The translations under genes and the position numbers were made by a program. Shown here one piece after another: positions 11,095 through 23,286 of a stretch of DNA of 64,000 bases; position 1 is the first letter of the stretch, and every line of letters begins with the position of its first letter. Under the pieces are notes generated by a model that was not told the origin of the DNA, searched no databases, and saw nothing but the letters and a program-made list of their open reading frames with translations. The stretch is from Ophiura sarsii (lineage: Eukaryota > Echinodermata > Ophiuroidea > Amphilepidida > Ophiuridae). Location of the stretch: NCBI GenBank assembly GCA_035610835.1, contig JAYJML010000069.1:1-64000 (forward strand). The letters are read 5' to 3'.

Positions 11095-12115
11095 AAATTC
11101 ATAGGAGGTGAATTGAGCACCTCCTATTCAACGTACTGTCCACCTGGACATCCCATTTAAGGTTGTTTTGGATGCGCACACCAAGAACTTTAGCTTCAGT
11201 GACATATGCAAGTGGTTCAGTACCAATTCTTAAGTAGCGTAGTGGTGGTGGTTGTTTTGAAAAGGCAATTTGGAGTCCTTGGCACTTAGTGGGATTAAAT
11301 TTCAGGTTGTTGTCCGAAGCCCATTTTGTAAAATTGTCAAGATCATCTTGGATTGCACTTGTTTGGTATCCATTATAATTTTCAGCGAAACTCAAATCAT
11401 CAACATACTTCAGACATTTACTCCCAGAATTAAGTGCAGCATCATTAATTAAAATCTGAAATCCAATTGGGCCTAGTTTTGTACCCTGAGGAACACCACC
11501 GTGCAATTTAGTATAGTCTGAAAGAACATCGTTATACCTGACACACTGTTGCCGGTTGCGAAGAAAGTCGCAAATCCATGGAACGATGGACCTACGAACT
11601 CCAATGTCAATGATCTTCCCAATTAGAAGGGTGTGATCAACTAGGTCAAATGCCTTAGAGAAATCCGTAAGTACCACCGTTCCAATGTTGCGACTCTTCT
11701 CCGCACCCTGAAACAGGAAATGAACAAACGAAACCAGATAATGAGTAGTTGAAACTCCTTTGACGTTGCCAAATTGTCTGAGATCAATACCATGGTCAAC
11801 ATCCTCAAGCCCCACTTAGTAATAAAACCTTCTGCAATTTTAGCAAATATTGAAGTGAGGGAAACTGGTCTAAGTTTATCAAAACTTGGTGGTTGTTGCT
11901 TGGGAATAGGAACCACAATAGCCTGTTTCCATTGAACAGGCACATAGCCTTCCCTGTAGGAGGAATTTAGAATATCTGTACCCTGTAGGAGGAATTTAGA
12001 ATATCTGTAAGTGGTACACTTAATTCATACGCAAACTCCTTTACCAATTTTGGTGGAATTTGATCAGGACCACAAGCTTTTGCAGATTTCAATTTACAAC
12101 TGAGGAGCAGCTTCC
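11095..12115 (-). pseudogene. CR1-like LINE reverse transcriptase fragment
   Basis: The minus strand encodes an RT domain in three frames: CGPDQIPPKLVKEFAYELS, then VVPIPK and RPVSLTSIFAKIAEGF, then FGNVKGVSTTHYL, VVLTDFSKAFDLVDH, GVPQGTKLGPIGFQILINDA, the catalytic KYVDDLSFAE, and NPTKCQGLQIAF with VLGVRIQNNLKWD. It is the same family as 3994-4945 but more complete at the 3' side. A 29 bp tandem duplication (11952-11980 and 11981-12009) shifts the frame. The 5' end, including any endonuclease, is absent. One end abuts the family 1 TIR fragment and the other abuts the satellite array. Confidence 0.85.
11952..12009. repeat. 29 bp tandem duplication inside LINE RT
   Basis: CCCTGTAGGAGGAATTTAGA plus the following nine bases occurs twice in tandem with no visible difference. 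The length is not a multiple of three and breaks the reading frame. Confidence 0.9.
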
Positions 12116-12244
12116 GTGGCAGGTAAATACAGCTGTAGCACGATTTAGTGGAATTACAAATGTGAGGTTTTGATTCATCACAATTTTTCATCACAATTTT
12201 TCAACACAAAAACGCCCTCATTGTCCAAAACGACACGTATCTGT

Positions 12245-15200
12245 TGTCATGAAATGATGTGATGTTTCAAAATAACGCGTCACTTTTTTTTAGTTCTTTT
12301 GTATTTTATTATTTTTGTGATGAAAATTTGTGATGTTATGTATTTTATTATTTTTGTGATACAAATTTGTGATGTTTCAAAATCTCACTTCGAAATTTCT
12401 ATATCTTATGTATAATATTATATTGTGATGAAATGATGTGATGTTTCAAAATAACGCGTCACATTTTTTGAGTTCTTTTGTATTCTATTATTTTTGTGAT
12501 GAAAATTTGTGATGTTTCAAAATCTCACTACGAAATTCCTATTTCTGTGATGAAATGTTGTGATGTTTCAAAATATCGCCTCACTTTTTTGAGTTCTCTT
12601 TTGTATTTTATTATTTTTGTGATGAAAATTTGTGATGTTTCAAAATCTCACTTCGAAATTTCTGTTTCTTATGTATAATATTATATTGTGATGAAAATTT
12701 GTGATGTTTCAAAATATCGCTTGACTTTTTTGTGTTCTTATGTATTTTATTATTTTTGTGATGAAAATTTGTGATGTTTCAAAATCTCACTTCGAAATTT
12801 CTATTTCATATGTATAATATTATATTGTGATGAAATGATGTGATGTTTCAAAATAACGCGTCACTTTTGTTTTAGTTCTTATGTATTTTATTATTTTTGT
12901 GATGAAAATTTGTGATGTTTCAAAATCTCACTACGAAATTCCCATTTCTGTGATGAAATGTTGTGATGTTTCAAAATATCGCCTCACTTTTTTTGAGTTC
13001 TTTTGTATTTTATTATTTTTGTGATGAAAATGTGTGATGTTTCAAAATCTCACTTCGAAATTTCTGTTTCTTATGTATAATATTATATTGTGATGAAAAT
13101 TTGTGATGTTTCAAAATATCGCTTCACTTTTTTGTGTTCTTATGTATTTTATTATTTTTGTGATGAAAATTTGTGATGTTTCAAAATCTCACTTCGAAAT
13201 TTCTATTTCATATGTATAATATTATATTGTGATGAAATGATGTGATGTTTCAAAATAACGCGTCACTTTTGTTTTAGTTCTTATGTATTTTATTATTTTT
13301 GTGATGAAAATTTGTGATGTTTCAAAATCTCACTACGAAATTCCCATTTCTGTGATGAAATGTTGTGATGTTTCAAAATATCGCCTCACTTTTTTTGAGT
13401 TCTTTTGTATTTTATTATTTTTGTGATGAAAATTTGTGATGTTTCAAAATCTCACTTCGAAATTTCTGTTTCTTATGTATAATATTATATTGTGATGAAA
13501 TATGATGTTTCAAAATATCGCTTCACTTTTTTGTGTTCTTATGTATTTTATTATTTTTGTGATGAAAATTTGTGATGTTTCAAAATCTCACTTCGAAATT
13601 TCTATTTCTTATGTATACTATTATATTGTGATGAAATGTTGTGATGTTTCAAAATATCGCCTCACTTTTTTGGGTTCTTATGTATTTTATTATTTTAGTG
13701 ATGAAAATTTGTGATGTTTCAAAATCTCACTACGAAATTTATTTTTCTTATGTATACTATTATATTGTGATGTTTCAAAATATCGCTTCACTTTTTGGGG
13801 GTTCTTATGTAAAATCTCACTTCGAAATTTCTATTTCTTATGTATAATTTTATATTGTGATGAAATGATGTGATGTTTCAAAATAACGCTTAACTTTTTT
13901 GAGTTTTTTTGTATTTTATTATTTTTGTGATGAAAATTTGTGATGTTTCAAAATCTCACTACGAAATTCCCATTTCTGTGATGAAATGTTGTGATGTTTC
14001 AAAATATCGCCTCACTCTTTTCGAGTTCTTTTGTATTTTATTATTTTTGTGATGAAAATTTGTGATGTTTCAAAATCTCACTTCGACATTTCTGTTTCTT
14101 ATGTATAATATTATATTGTGATAAAAATTTGTGATGTTTCAAAATATCGCTTCACTTTTTTGTGTTTTAATGTATTTTATTATTTTTGTGATGAAAATTT
14201 GTGATTTTTCAAAATCTCACTTCGAAATTTCTATTTCATATGTATAATATTATATTGTGATGAAATGATGTGATGTTTCAAAATAACGCGTCACTTTTGT
14301 TTTAGTTCTTATGTATTTTATTATATTTGTGATGAAAATGTGTGATGTTTCAAAATCTCACTACGAAATTCCCATTTCTGTGATGAAATGTTGTGATGTT
14401 TCAAAATATCGCCTCACTTTTTTTGAGTTCTTTTGTATTTTATTATTTTTGTGATGAAAATTTGTGATGTTTCAAAATCTCTCTTCGAAATTTCTGTTTC
14501 TTATGTATAATATTATATTGTGATGAAATGTGATGTTTCAAAATATCGCTTCACTTTTTTGTGTTCTTATGTATTTTATTATTTTTGTGATGAAAATTTG
14601 TGATGTTTCAAAATCTCACTTCGAAAATTCGATTTCTTATGTATACTATTATATTGTGATGAAATGTTGTGATGTTTCAAAATATCGCCTCACTTTTTTG
14701 GGTTCTTATGTATTTTATTATTTTAGTGATGAAAATTTGTGATGTTTCAAAATCTCACTACGAAATTTATTTTTCTAATGTATACTATTATATTGTGATG
14801 TTTCAAAATATCGCTTCACTTTTTGGGGGTTCTTATGTAAAATCTTACTTCGAAATTTCTATTTCTTATGTATAATTTTATATTGTGATGAAATGATGTG
14901 ATGTTTCAAAATAACGCTTCACTTTTTTTAGTTCTTTTGTATTTTATTTTTTTTGTGATGAAAATGTGTGATGTTTCAAAATCTCACTTCGAAATTTCTA
15001 TTTCATATGAATGATATTGTATTGTGATGAAATGATGTGATGTTTCAAAATAACGCGTCACTTTTTTTGAGTTCTTATGTATTTTATTATTTTTGTGATG
15101 AAAATTTGTGATGTTTCAAAATCTCACTTCGAAATTTCTATTTCTTATGTATACTATTATATTGTGATGAAATGTTGTGATGTTTCAAAATATCGCCTCA

Positions 15201-16393
15201 CTTTTTTGGGTTCTTATGTATTTTATTATTTTAGTGATGAAAACTTGTGATGTTTCAAAATCTCACTACGAAATTTCTTTTTCTTATGTATACTATTATA
15301 TTGTGATGTTTCAAAATATCGCTTCACTTTTTGGGGGTTCTTATGTATTTTATTATTTTGTGATGAAAATTTGTGATGTTTCAAAATCTCACTTCGAAAT
15401 TTCTATTTCTTATGTATAATTTTATATTGTGATGAAATGATGTGATGTTTCAAAATAACGCTTCACTTTTTTTTAGTTCTTTTGTATTTTATTATTTTTG
15501 TGATGAAAATGTGTGATGTTTCAAAAATTCACTTCGAAATTTCTATTTCATATGAATGATATTGTATTGTGATGAAATGATGTGATGTTTCAAAATAACG
15601 CGTCACTTTTTTTGAGTTCTTATGTATTTTATTATTTTTGTGATGAAAATTGGTGGTGTTTCAAAATCTCACTTCGAAATTTCTATTTCATATGTATAAT
15701 ATTACATTGTGATGAAATTATGTGATGTTTCAAAATAACGCGTCACTTTTTTGAGTTCTTTTGTATTCTATTATTTTTGTGATGACAATTTGTGATGTTT
15801 CAAAATCTCACTACGAAATTACTATTTCTTATGTATAATATTATATTGTGATGAAATGTTGTGATGTTTCAAAATATCGCCTCACTTTTTTTGAGTTCTT
15901 TTGTATTTTATTATTTGTGTGATGAAAATTTGTGATGTTTCAAAATCTCACTTCGAAATTTCTATTTCTTTTGTATAATTTTATATTGTGATGAAAGGAT
16001 GTGATGTTTCAAAATAACGCTTCACTTGTTTTAGTTCTTTTGTATTTTATTATTTTTGTGATGAAAATGTGTGATGTTTCAAAATCTCACTTCGAAATTT
16101 CTATTTCATATGTATAATATTACATTGTGATGAAATTATGTGATGTTTCAAAATAACGCGTCACTTTTTTGAGTTCTTTTGTATTCTATTATTTTTGTGA
16201 TGACAATTTGTGATGTTTCAAAATCTCACTACGAAATTCCTATTTCTTATGTATAATATTATATTGTGATGAAATGTTGTGATGTTTCAAAATATGGCCT
16301 CACTTTTTTTGAGTTCTTTTGTATTTTATTATTTTTTTGATGAAAATTTGTGATGTTTCAAAATCTCACTTCGAAATTTCTATTTCATATGTA
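12245..16393. repeat. Satellite array, ~140 bp dimeric unit, segment 1
   Basis: About 30 units. Each is a dimer of two ~70 bp halves that both begin TGTGATGTTTCAAAAT. Half A continues CTCACTTCGAAATTTC; half B continues AACGCGTCAC or ATCGCCTCAC and a T-rich run. Halves end in TGTGATGAAA-type words. Higher-order repetition is visible: a 402 bp period (12805 to 13207) and a 1028 bp period (13207 to 14235; also 13502 to 14530). Short open frames here just track the repeats and are not genes. An inverted scrap of the unit lies at about 12170-12205. Confidence 0.95.
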
Positions 16394-16826
16394 CAATTTG
16401 ATATTTTGACTTGATCCCGCTACATGGTTTTACAGATCTGTTTCGTAAGGACCGTTAGGTCCTCACTCGTCAGAAACTTGATACAGAATGATGGTACACA
16501 TTAATATAATAAGCACCAGTGCAATCATGTATACACATAATTGATTTTACATAGAAAGATAACCTGAAAGTTTATATAATGTTCATTGATCACAAGATGT
16601 CACTCAAGAGGTGTATTGTCAAGTACACTTGAATATTGATAGGTCCTATACTTGATCTTCCAGACACACAGATTAACATGATCATTGTCTATTTATCATG
16701 TATGAAGTTGCACAATAAGTGTTTTTTTCTATGGCGGTATGCACTTGTGAGTTCATTCCTTTATAAAGCTCCCTTACTGGTTGAGCACTTTACCTTTTGG
16801 ATGATTTCACATCTATTTTGAATTGT
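16394..16826 (-). mobile_element. Hammerhead-bearing island, copy 1 (433 bp insert in satellite)
   Basis: This non-satellite block interrupts the array and is flanked by a 13 bp direct repeat TATTTCATATGTA (16381-16393 and 16827-16839). That repeat is compatible with a target-site duplication, although the word also belongs to the satellite unit. It contains a hammerhead ribozyme on the minus strand (16427-16477). Hammerheads of this compact form occur in Penelope-like retroelements and retrozyme-type circular RNA elements, so the island may be a fragment of one. No protein is recognised. A near-identical copy is 4615 bp downstream. Confidence 0.65.
16427..16477 (-). ncRNA. Hammerhead ribozyme, type I, copy 1
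   Basis: Minus strand, 5' to 3': GTTT (stem I), CTGACGA (conserved CUGANGA core), GTGAGGACC, loop TAAC, GGTCCTTAC (9 bp stem II with one G-U), GAAA core, then ACA, GATC, TGT (short stem III) and A at the cleavage position, followed by AAAC which pairs with GTTT. Predicted self-cleavage is between 16431 and 16430. Every conserved core nucleotide I know for the family is present. The outer part of stem I is not clearly paired. Confidence 0.82.
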
Positions 16827-17294
16827 TATTTCATATGTATGATATTATATTGTGATGAAATGATGTGATGTTTCAAAATAACGCGTCACTTTTTTGAGTT
16901 CATTTGTATTTTATTATTTTTGTGATGACAGTTTGTGATGTTTCAAAATCTCATCACGAAATTTCTATTTCATATGTATAATATTATATTGTGATGAAAT
17001 GTTGTGATGTTTCAAAATATCACTTCACTTTTTTGTGTTCTTATGTATTTTATTATTTTTGTGATGAAAATGTATTTTATTATTTTTGTGATGAAAATTT
17101 GTGATGTTTTAATATCTCACTTCGAAATTTCTATTTCATATGTATACTATTATATTGTGATGAAATGATGTGATGTTTCAAAATAACGCATCACTTTTTT
17201 TTAGTTCTTATATATTTTATTATTTTTGTGATGAAAATTTGTGATGTTTCAAAATCAAACTTCGAAATTTCTATTTCATATGTATAATATTATA
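16827..17294. repeat. Satellite array, segment 2
   Basis: About three 140 bp units, the last broken in mid-unit (after ATATTATAT) by the LINE insertion at 17295. One internal duplication of TGTATTTTATTATTTTTGTG occurs near 17044-17090. Confidence 0.9.
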
Positions 17295-18386
17295 TACACC
17301 GTCAATGCCACTCTTGGGCGATTTAGGCTGGGATACCATAGAATCTACCCATAATATGATTAAAGCTAATTATTATTCACGTCTTCATAATATGGGCCCT
17401 TACTCAATGCAATGTTTATTATTCATGATCATGGTACTAAATTAAGATGGAAATGGCTTGACTCAATCAATCATATCTTATGTGATCACGGTATGGACTT
17501 TAACTTTTCAAGCATACAACCTAATAACCCCGAATGGGTCCAAGTGTTTAAAAGAATAAGTGCTCAACAAGATTATGATAGATGGTATAAAAATGTATGT
17601 GACAAATCTTCTTTAAAATTTTATGTTCAGTACAAAACACACCCATATTTGGAAAGTTATTTGAAGGACAAGCTTGATTTCTACGGGGCAAGCTTGAAGT
17701 TCAAAGCTAGTTCTAACACGCTTCCTCTAAATGTCAAACTAAGTTCGTGGGAGGTTAATAATGATGGTATGTGCTTACTTTGTTATAGTGGTTGTGAAGA
17801 TATCAAACATTTTATGCTTTCATGTAAGTCTCTACGTGCAATTCGCGACAATGAGCTTCACAACTTAGAATTGAATCTTCGCCGAGTAGATCTCTCCTAT
17901 GTATGGCATTTCTTTAATGTTAGTGACAATGATACACAAATGTGTTTAATTTTAGGTAGTACTTGTTTAAATGTCACCCCCATGGTGAGTAATTACTCAT
18001 ATGATGCATTGATTGATAAACAGTTTGATATATTTTGTAAATCTTATTTAAAACGTGCATGGTCATGTACATGTAGGACAGTTTTGTTGAATGATAATAA
18101 TAGCAGCAATAATGACATTAGTTAATGTACACACTCCACGTTACGCTTCATGATATAAGCTGATTAACCCATCTTTGTCTATGATATAATATCCATGATA
18201 TTCATGATTGTATGCTTATTTTGCTTATTTTCTCTCTTTTGAATTATCATTGTACAGTGTATTTACTTGTATTCTTTGTGTATTTTACTCTTGTTTTTGT
18301 ATTCTTTGGATGCACCACCTCCAGGTGGGTGCCGCTGCTTTGAAAGTGATTTCCGAATAAATAAATAAATAAATAAATAAATAAAT
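17295..18386 (+). pseudogene. 5'-truncated CR1-like LINE, C-terminal domain and (AAAT)n tail, inserted in satellite
   Basis: The insert starts with a frame reading PLLGDLGWDTIE, shifts frame near 17400-17410, and continues as an ORF of over 200 residues to 18125 (WKWLDSINHIL, EWVQVFKRIS, CDKSSLKFYVQYK, LKFKASSNTLPLN). A Cys/His motif CLLCYSGCEDIKHFMLSC (C-x2-C-x6-H-x4-C) follows. This is the region downstream of RT in CR1-like elements. The RT itself is missing, as in 5' truncation during reverse transcription. The 3' UTR has a CACCACCTCCAGGTGGGTG hairpin and ends in (AAAT)n at 18354-18386. Both junctions interrupt a satellite unit. It was copied with the array to 21862-22184. Confidence 0.85.
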
Positions 18387-21008
18387 ATTGTGATGAAATG
18401 TTGTGATGTTTCAAAATATCGCCTCACTTTTTTTGAGTTCTTTTGTATTTTGTTATTTTTGTGATGAAAATTTGTGATGTTTCAAAATCTCACTACGAAA
18501 TTTCTATTTCATATGTATAATATTATATTGTGATGAAATATTGTGATGTTTCAAAATATCACTTCACTTTTTTGTGTACTTATGTATTTTATTATTTTTG
18601 TGATGACAATTTGTGATGTTTTAAAATCTCACTTCGAAATTTCTATTTCATATGTATACTATTATATTGTGATGAAATGATGTGATGTTTCAAAATAACG
18701 CTTCACTTTTTTTAGTTCTTTTGTATTTTATTATTTTTGTGATGAAAATGTGTGATGTTTCAAAATCTCACTTCGAAATTTCTATTTCATATGTATAATG
18801 TTATATTGTGATGAAATGATGTAATGTTTCAAAATAACGCGTCACTTTTTTGAGTTCTTTTGTATTCTATTATTTTTGTAATGACAATTTGTGATGTTTC
18901 AAAATCTCACTACGAAATTCCTATTTCTTATGTATAATATTATATTGTGATGAAATGTTGTGATGCTTCAAAATATCGCCTTACTTTTTTTGAGTTCTTT
19001 TGTATTTTATTATTTTTGTGATGAAAATTTGCGATGTTTCAAAATCTCACTACGAAATTTCTATTCCATATGTATAATATTATATTGTGATAAAATGTTG
19101 TGATGTTTCAAAATATCACTTCACTTTTTTGTGTTCTTATGTATTTTATTATTTTTGTGATGAAAATTTGTGATGTTTTAAAATCTCACTTCGAAATTTC
19201 TATTTCATATGTATACTATTATATACTATTATATTGTGATGAAATGTTGTGATATTTCAAAATATCGCCTCACTTTTTTGGGTTCTTATGTATTTTATTA
19301 TTTTTGTGATGAAAATTTGTGATGTTTCAAAATCTCACTACGAAATTTCTTTTTCTTATGTATAATATTATATTGTGATGAAATGATGTGATGTTTCAAA
19401 ATAACGCGTCACTTTTTTTGGGTTCTTATGTATTTTATTTTTTTGTGATGAAAATTTGTGATGTTTCAAAATCTTACTTCGAAATTTCTATTTCTTATGT
19501 ATAATTTTATATTGTGATGAAATGATGTGATGTTACAAAATACCGCTTTCCTTTTTGTTAGTTCTTTTGTATTTTATTATTTTTGTGATGAAAATGTGTG
19601 ATGTTTCAAAATCTCACTTCGAAATTTCTATTTCATATGAATGATATTGTATTGTGATGAAATGATGTGATGTTTCAAAATTATGCGTCATAAGAACACT
19701 TTTTTTGAGTTCTTATGTATTTTATTATTTTTGTGATGACAATTTGTGATGTTTCAAAATCTCACTACGAAATTTCTATTTATTATGTTTAATATTATAT
19801 TGTGATGAAATGTTGTGATGTTTCAAAATATCGCTTCACTTTTTTTGGGTTCTTACGTATTTTATTATTTTTGTGATGAAAATTTGTGATGTTTCAAAAT
19901 CTCACTTCGAAATTTCTATTTCTTATGTATAATATTATATTGTGATGAAATGATGTGATGTTTTAAAATAACGCGTCACTTTTTTTGGGTTCTTATGTAT
20001 TTTATTTTTTTGTGATGAAAATGTGTGATGTTTCAAAATCTCAAAACGAAATTCCTATTTCTTATGTATAATATTATATTGTGATGAAATGTTGTGATGT
20101 TTCAAAATATCGCCTCACTTTTTTTGAGTTCTTTTGTATTTTATTACTTTTGTGATGAAAATTTGTTGTTTCAAAATCTCACTTCGAAATTTCTATTTCA
20201 TATGTATAATATTATATTGCGATGAAATGATGTGATGTTTCAAAATAACGCGTCACTTTTTTTGAGTTCTTTTGTATTTTATTATTTTTGTGATGAAAAT
20301 TTGTGATGTTTCAAAATCTCACTTCGAAATTTCTATTTCTTTTGTATAATTTTATATTGTGATGAAATGTGATGTTTCAAAATAACGCTTCACTTTTTTT
20401 AGTTCTTTTGTATTTTATTATTTTTGTGATGAAAATATGAGAATATGTATACTATTATATTGTGATGAAATGATGTGATGTTTCAAAATAACGCATCACC
20501 TTTTTTTTAGTTCTTATGTATTTTATTATTTTTGTGATGAAAATTTGTGATGTTTCAAAATCTCATTTCGAAATTTCTATTTCTTATGTATAATTTTATA
20601 TTGTGATGAAATGATGTGATGTTTCAAAATAACGCTTCACTTTTTTTAGTTCTTTTGTATTTTATTATTTTTGTGATGATATTGTGTGATGTTTCAAAAT
20701 CTTACTTCGAAATTTCTATTTCATATGTATAATATTATATTCTGATGAAATGATGTGATGTTTCAAAATAACGCTTCACTTGTTTTAGTTCTTATGTATT
20801 CTATTATTTTTGTAATGACAATTTGTGATGTTTCAAAATCTCACTACGAAATTCCTATTTCTTATGTATAATATTATATTGTGATGAAATGTTGTGATGT
20901 TTCAAAATATCGCCTCACTTTTTTTGAGTTCTTTTGTATTTTATTATTTTTGTGATGAAGATTTGTGATGTTTCAAAATCTCACTTCGAAATTTCTATTT
21001 CATATGTA
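18387..21008. repeat. Satellite array, segment 3
   Basis: About 18-19 units of the same 140 bp dimer, with occasional truncated units (for example near 19220 and 20435) and point differences. It resumes directly after the LINE (AAAT)n tail and runs to the second hammerhead island. Confidence 0.93.
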
Positions 21009-21441
21009 CAATTTGATATTTGGACTTGATCCCGCTACATGGTTTTACAGATCTGTTTCGTAAGGACCGTTAGGTCCTCACTCGTCAGAAACTTGATACA
21101 GAATGATGGTACACATTAATATAATAAGCACCAGTGCAATCATGTATACACATAATTGATTTTACATAGAAAGATAACCTGAAAGTTTATATAATGTTCA
21201 TTGATCACAAGATGTCACTCAAGAGGTGTATTGTCAAGTTCACTTGAATATTGATAGGTCCTATACTTGATCTTCCAGACACACAGATTAACATGATCAT
21301 TGTCTATTTATCATGTATGAAGTTGCACAATAAGTGTTTTTTTCTATGGCGGCATGCACTTGTGAGTTCATTCCTTTATAAAGCTCCCTTACTGGTTGAG
21401 CACTTTACCTTTTGGATGATTTCACATCTATTTTGAATTGT
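21009..21441 (-). mobile_element. Hammerhead-bearing island, copy 2
   Basis: Nearly identical to 16394-16826 (offset 4615 bp; a few substitutions, for example GGCGGCATGC against GGCGGTATGC). It is flanked by the same 13 bp word at 20996-21008 and 21442-21454. It reflects duplication of the array segment rather than a second insertion, since the neighbouring LINE piece was copied too. Confidence 0.8.
21042..21092 (-). ncRNA. Hammerhead ribozyme, type I, copy 2
   Basis: The 51 bases are identical to copy 1: CTGACGA core, 9 bp stem II, GAAA, short stem III and the UA cleavage dinucleotide. Predicted cleavage is between 21046 and 21045 on the minus strand. Confidence 0.82.
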
Positions 21442-21861
21442 TATTTCATATGTATGATATTATATTGTGATGAAATGATGTGATGTTTCAAAATAACGCG
21501 TCACTTTTTTTGAGTTCATTTGTATTTTATTATTTTTGTGATGACAATTTGTGATGTTTCCGACAAAATCTCACTACGAAAATATCACTTCACTTTTTTG
21601 TGTTCTTATGTATTTTATTATTTTTGTGATGAAAATGTATTTTATTATTTTTGCGATGAAAATTTGTGATGTTTTAATATCTCACTTCGAAATTTCTATT
21701 TCATATGTATACTATTATATTGTGATGAAATGATGTGATGTTTCAAAATATCGCATCACTTTTTTTTTAGTTCTTATATATTTTATTATTTTTGTGATGA
21801 AAATTTGTGATGTTTCAAAATCAAACTTCGAAATTTCTATTTCATATATATAATATTATAT
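21442..21861. repeat. Satellite array, segment 4
   Basis: About three units corresponding to 16827-17294, with a roughly 50 bp deletion and a small rearrangement near 21558-21585. Confidence 0.88.
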
Positions 21862-22184
21862 ACACCGTCAATGCCACTCTTGGGCGATTTAGGCTGGGAT
21901 ATTTGAAGGACAAGCTTGATTTCTACGGGGCAAGCTTGAAGTTCAAAGCTAGTTCTAACACGCTTCCTCTAAATGGCAAACTAAGTTCGTGGGAGGTTAA
22001 TAATGATGGTATGTGCTTACTTTGTAAAATTTTATGCTTTCATGTAAGTCTCTACGTGCAATTCGCGACAATGAGCTTCACAACTTAGAATTGAATCTTC
22101 GCCGAGTAGATCTCTCCTATGTATGGCATTTCTTTAATGTTAGTGACAATGATACACAAATTTGTTTAATTTTAGGTAGTACTT
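21862..22184 (+). pseudogene. Second, internally deleted copy of the satellite-embedded LINE tail
   Basis: It begins at the same junction as 17295 and then lacks about 324 bp (17335-17658 equivalent), about 25 bp near CTTTGT, and everything after TTAGGTAGTACTT, including the (AAAT)n tail. Beyond 22184 one short satellite scrap (to about 22235) closes the array. Confidence 0.85.
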
Positions 22185-22235
22185 ATATTTCTTATGTATA
22201 ATATTATATTGTGATGAAATGTTTGTGATGTTTGA

Positions 22236-23286
22236 TATATATAATATGACTAACTTCTATGCACAATTGGGCGTATGCGAGCAATAAACCTGCTATTTTC
22301 ACCCTTTTTACAAAATAGTTGTTAAGGTTTTATTTTAGACATATAACCGTTTAGATGAAAACGAGCTTAAGCGGAAATGATTTTACCTGTTTGATTGGTA
22401 GATATCTCAAGAATGCCTCTTGTAGTTTTTGTTACTTTTGATCAATCCCCTGAATTGTTGTGATTTTTTTGGCTGTGGTAAGTTTTGACGTTACCTACCA
22501 ATACATGTTTTGTTAAATCTCACTTTCGGGGAAGAATTCGCCTGAGGTAGTGTAATTTGTGCTGTAAGGATACCTAAATATGTTAAATACTTAAATGCAT
22601 TGTCCACATTCAAGTCGATTTTTTGATAAAGCTGTTAGAAATTTTAAAAGCGGAAACGATCGGTTTGGTAAAAAAAATGCATTACCTCCGAATACCTATT
22701 TAAAACACTGCCATTTTAATATAAACACAGATTAGTGAATGATATCTATAGAATAAGCGAAGTGTGATACAATGTACATGTGTGCCAAGTTTTATCATTT
22801 TGAAAGCAACATTTTTTGAAATATCAGCAATAAAAGGCTGTATTCGTAGGCAAATTTGAAATATGAACTTTTACCTTCAAATACAAATAACGATACCGTG
22901 GTTATTCCCTCTGTTGTTACATACTTGTATCGACTGGAATAAAGTAGAAATGTGCGCTGCGTTCGGCAAGCCACAGAGAAGTTTTGCATCAATCTTTCAG
23001 CTTTTTAAAGTAACTTTTCACAAAATTCTGTAGTTTGCGTACAAGTGCATCAATAATTTGTTGTTGTCTTAAAAGTTGATTGAATATAGCCTCCCTATGT
23101 CTCAATCTTGTTACTCCTATTAGTGTAGTTGTTTATGTTATTCACGCAAAGACATCCTCTGACAGTTGATTTAAATCGCAATGGGGGTGATAAATGTTTA
23201 TATAAATAATCAGTAACAGCTTCTCGTGCATTGACTTCATGTTGTATTCGGAGGTAACATGTATATGTAGGCAACATTCAATAATA
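22236..23286. other. Non-coding, unexplained; carries recurring motif
   Basis: No gene or known repeat. Three of the TTACCTMCGAATAC motif copies fall here (22682, 22840, 23244). Confidence 0.5.

Noticed and set aside
12478..15419. Several 60-80 codon frames (such as repeated MMFQNIASLF...) in the satellite
   Set aside because: They follow the 140 bp repeat, which is not a multiple of three, and change frame between units. No gene signals.
12245..22235. GTGATGA words as box C of C/D snoRNAs
   Set aside because: GTGATGA fits box C, but no CTGA box D is found at suitable spacing in the unit.
12245..22235. CRISPR-like array
   Set aside because: Spacers are not unique; the whole 140 bp unit is repeated, and the context is eukaryotic.
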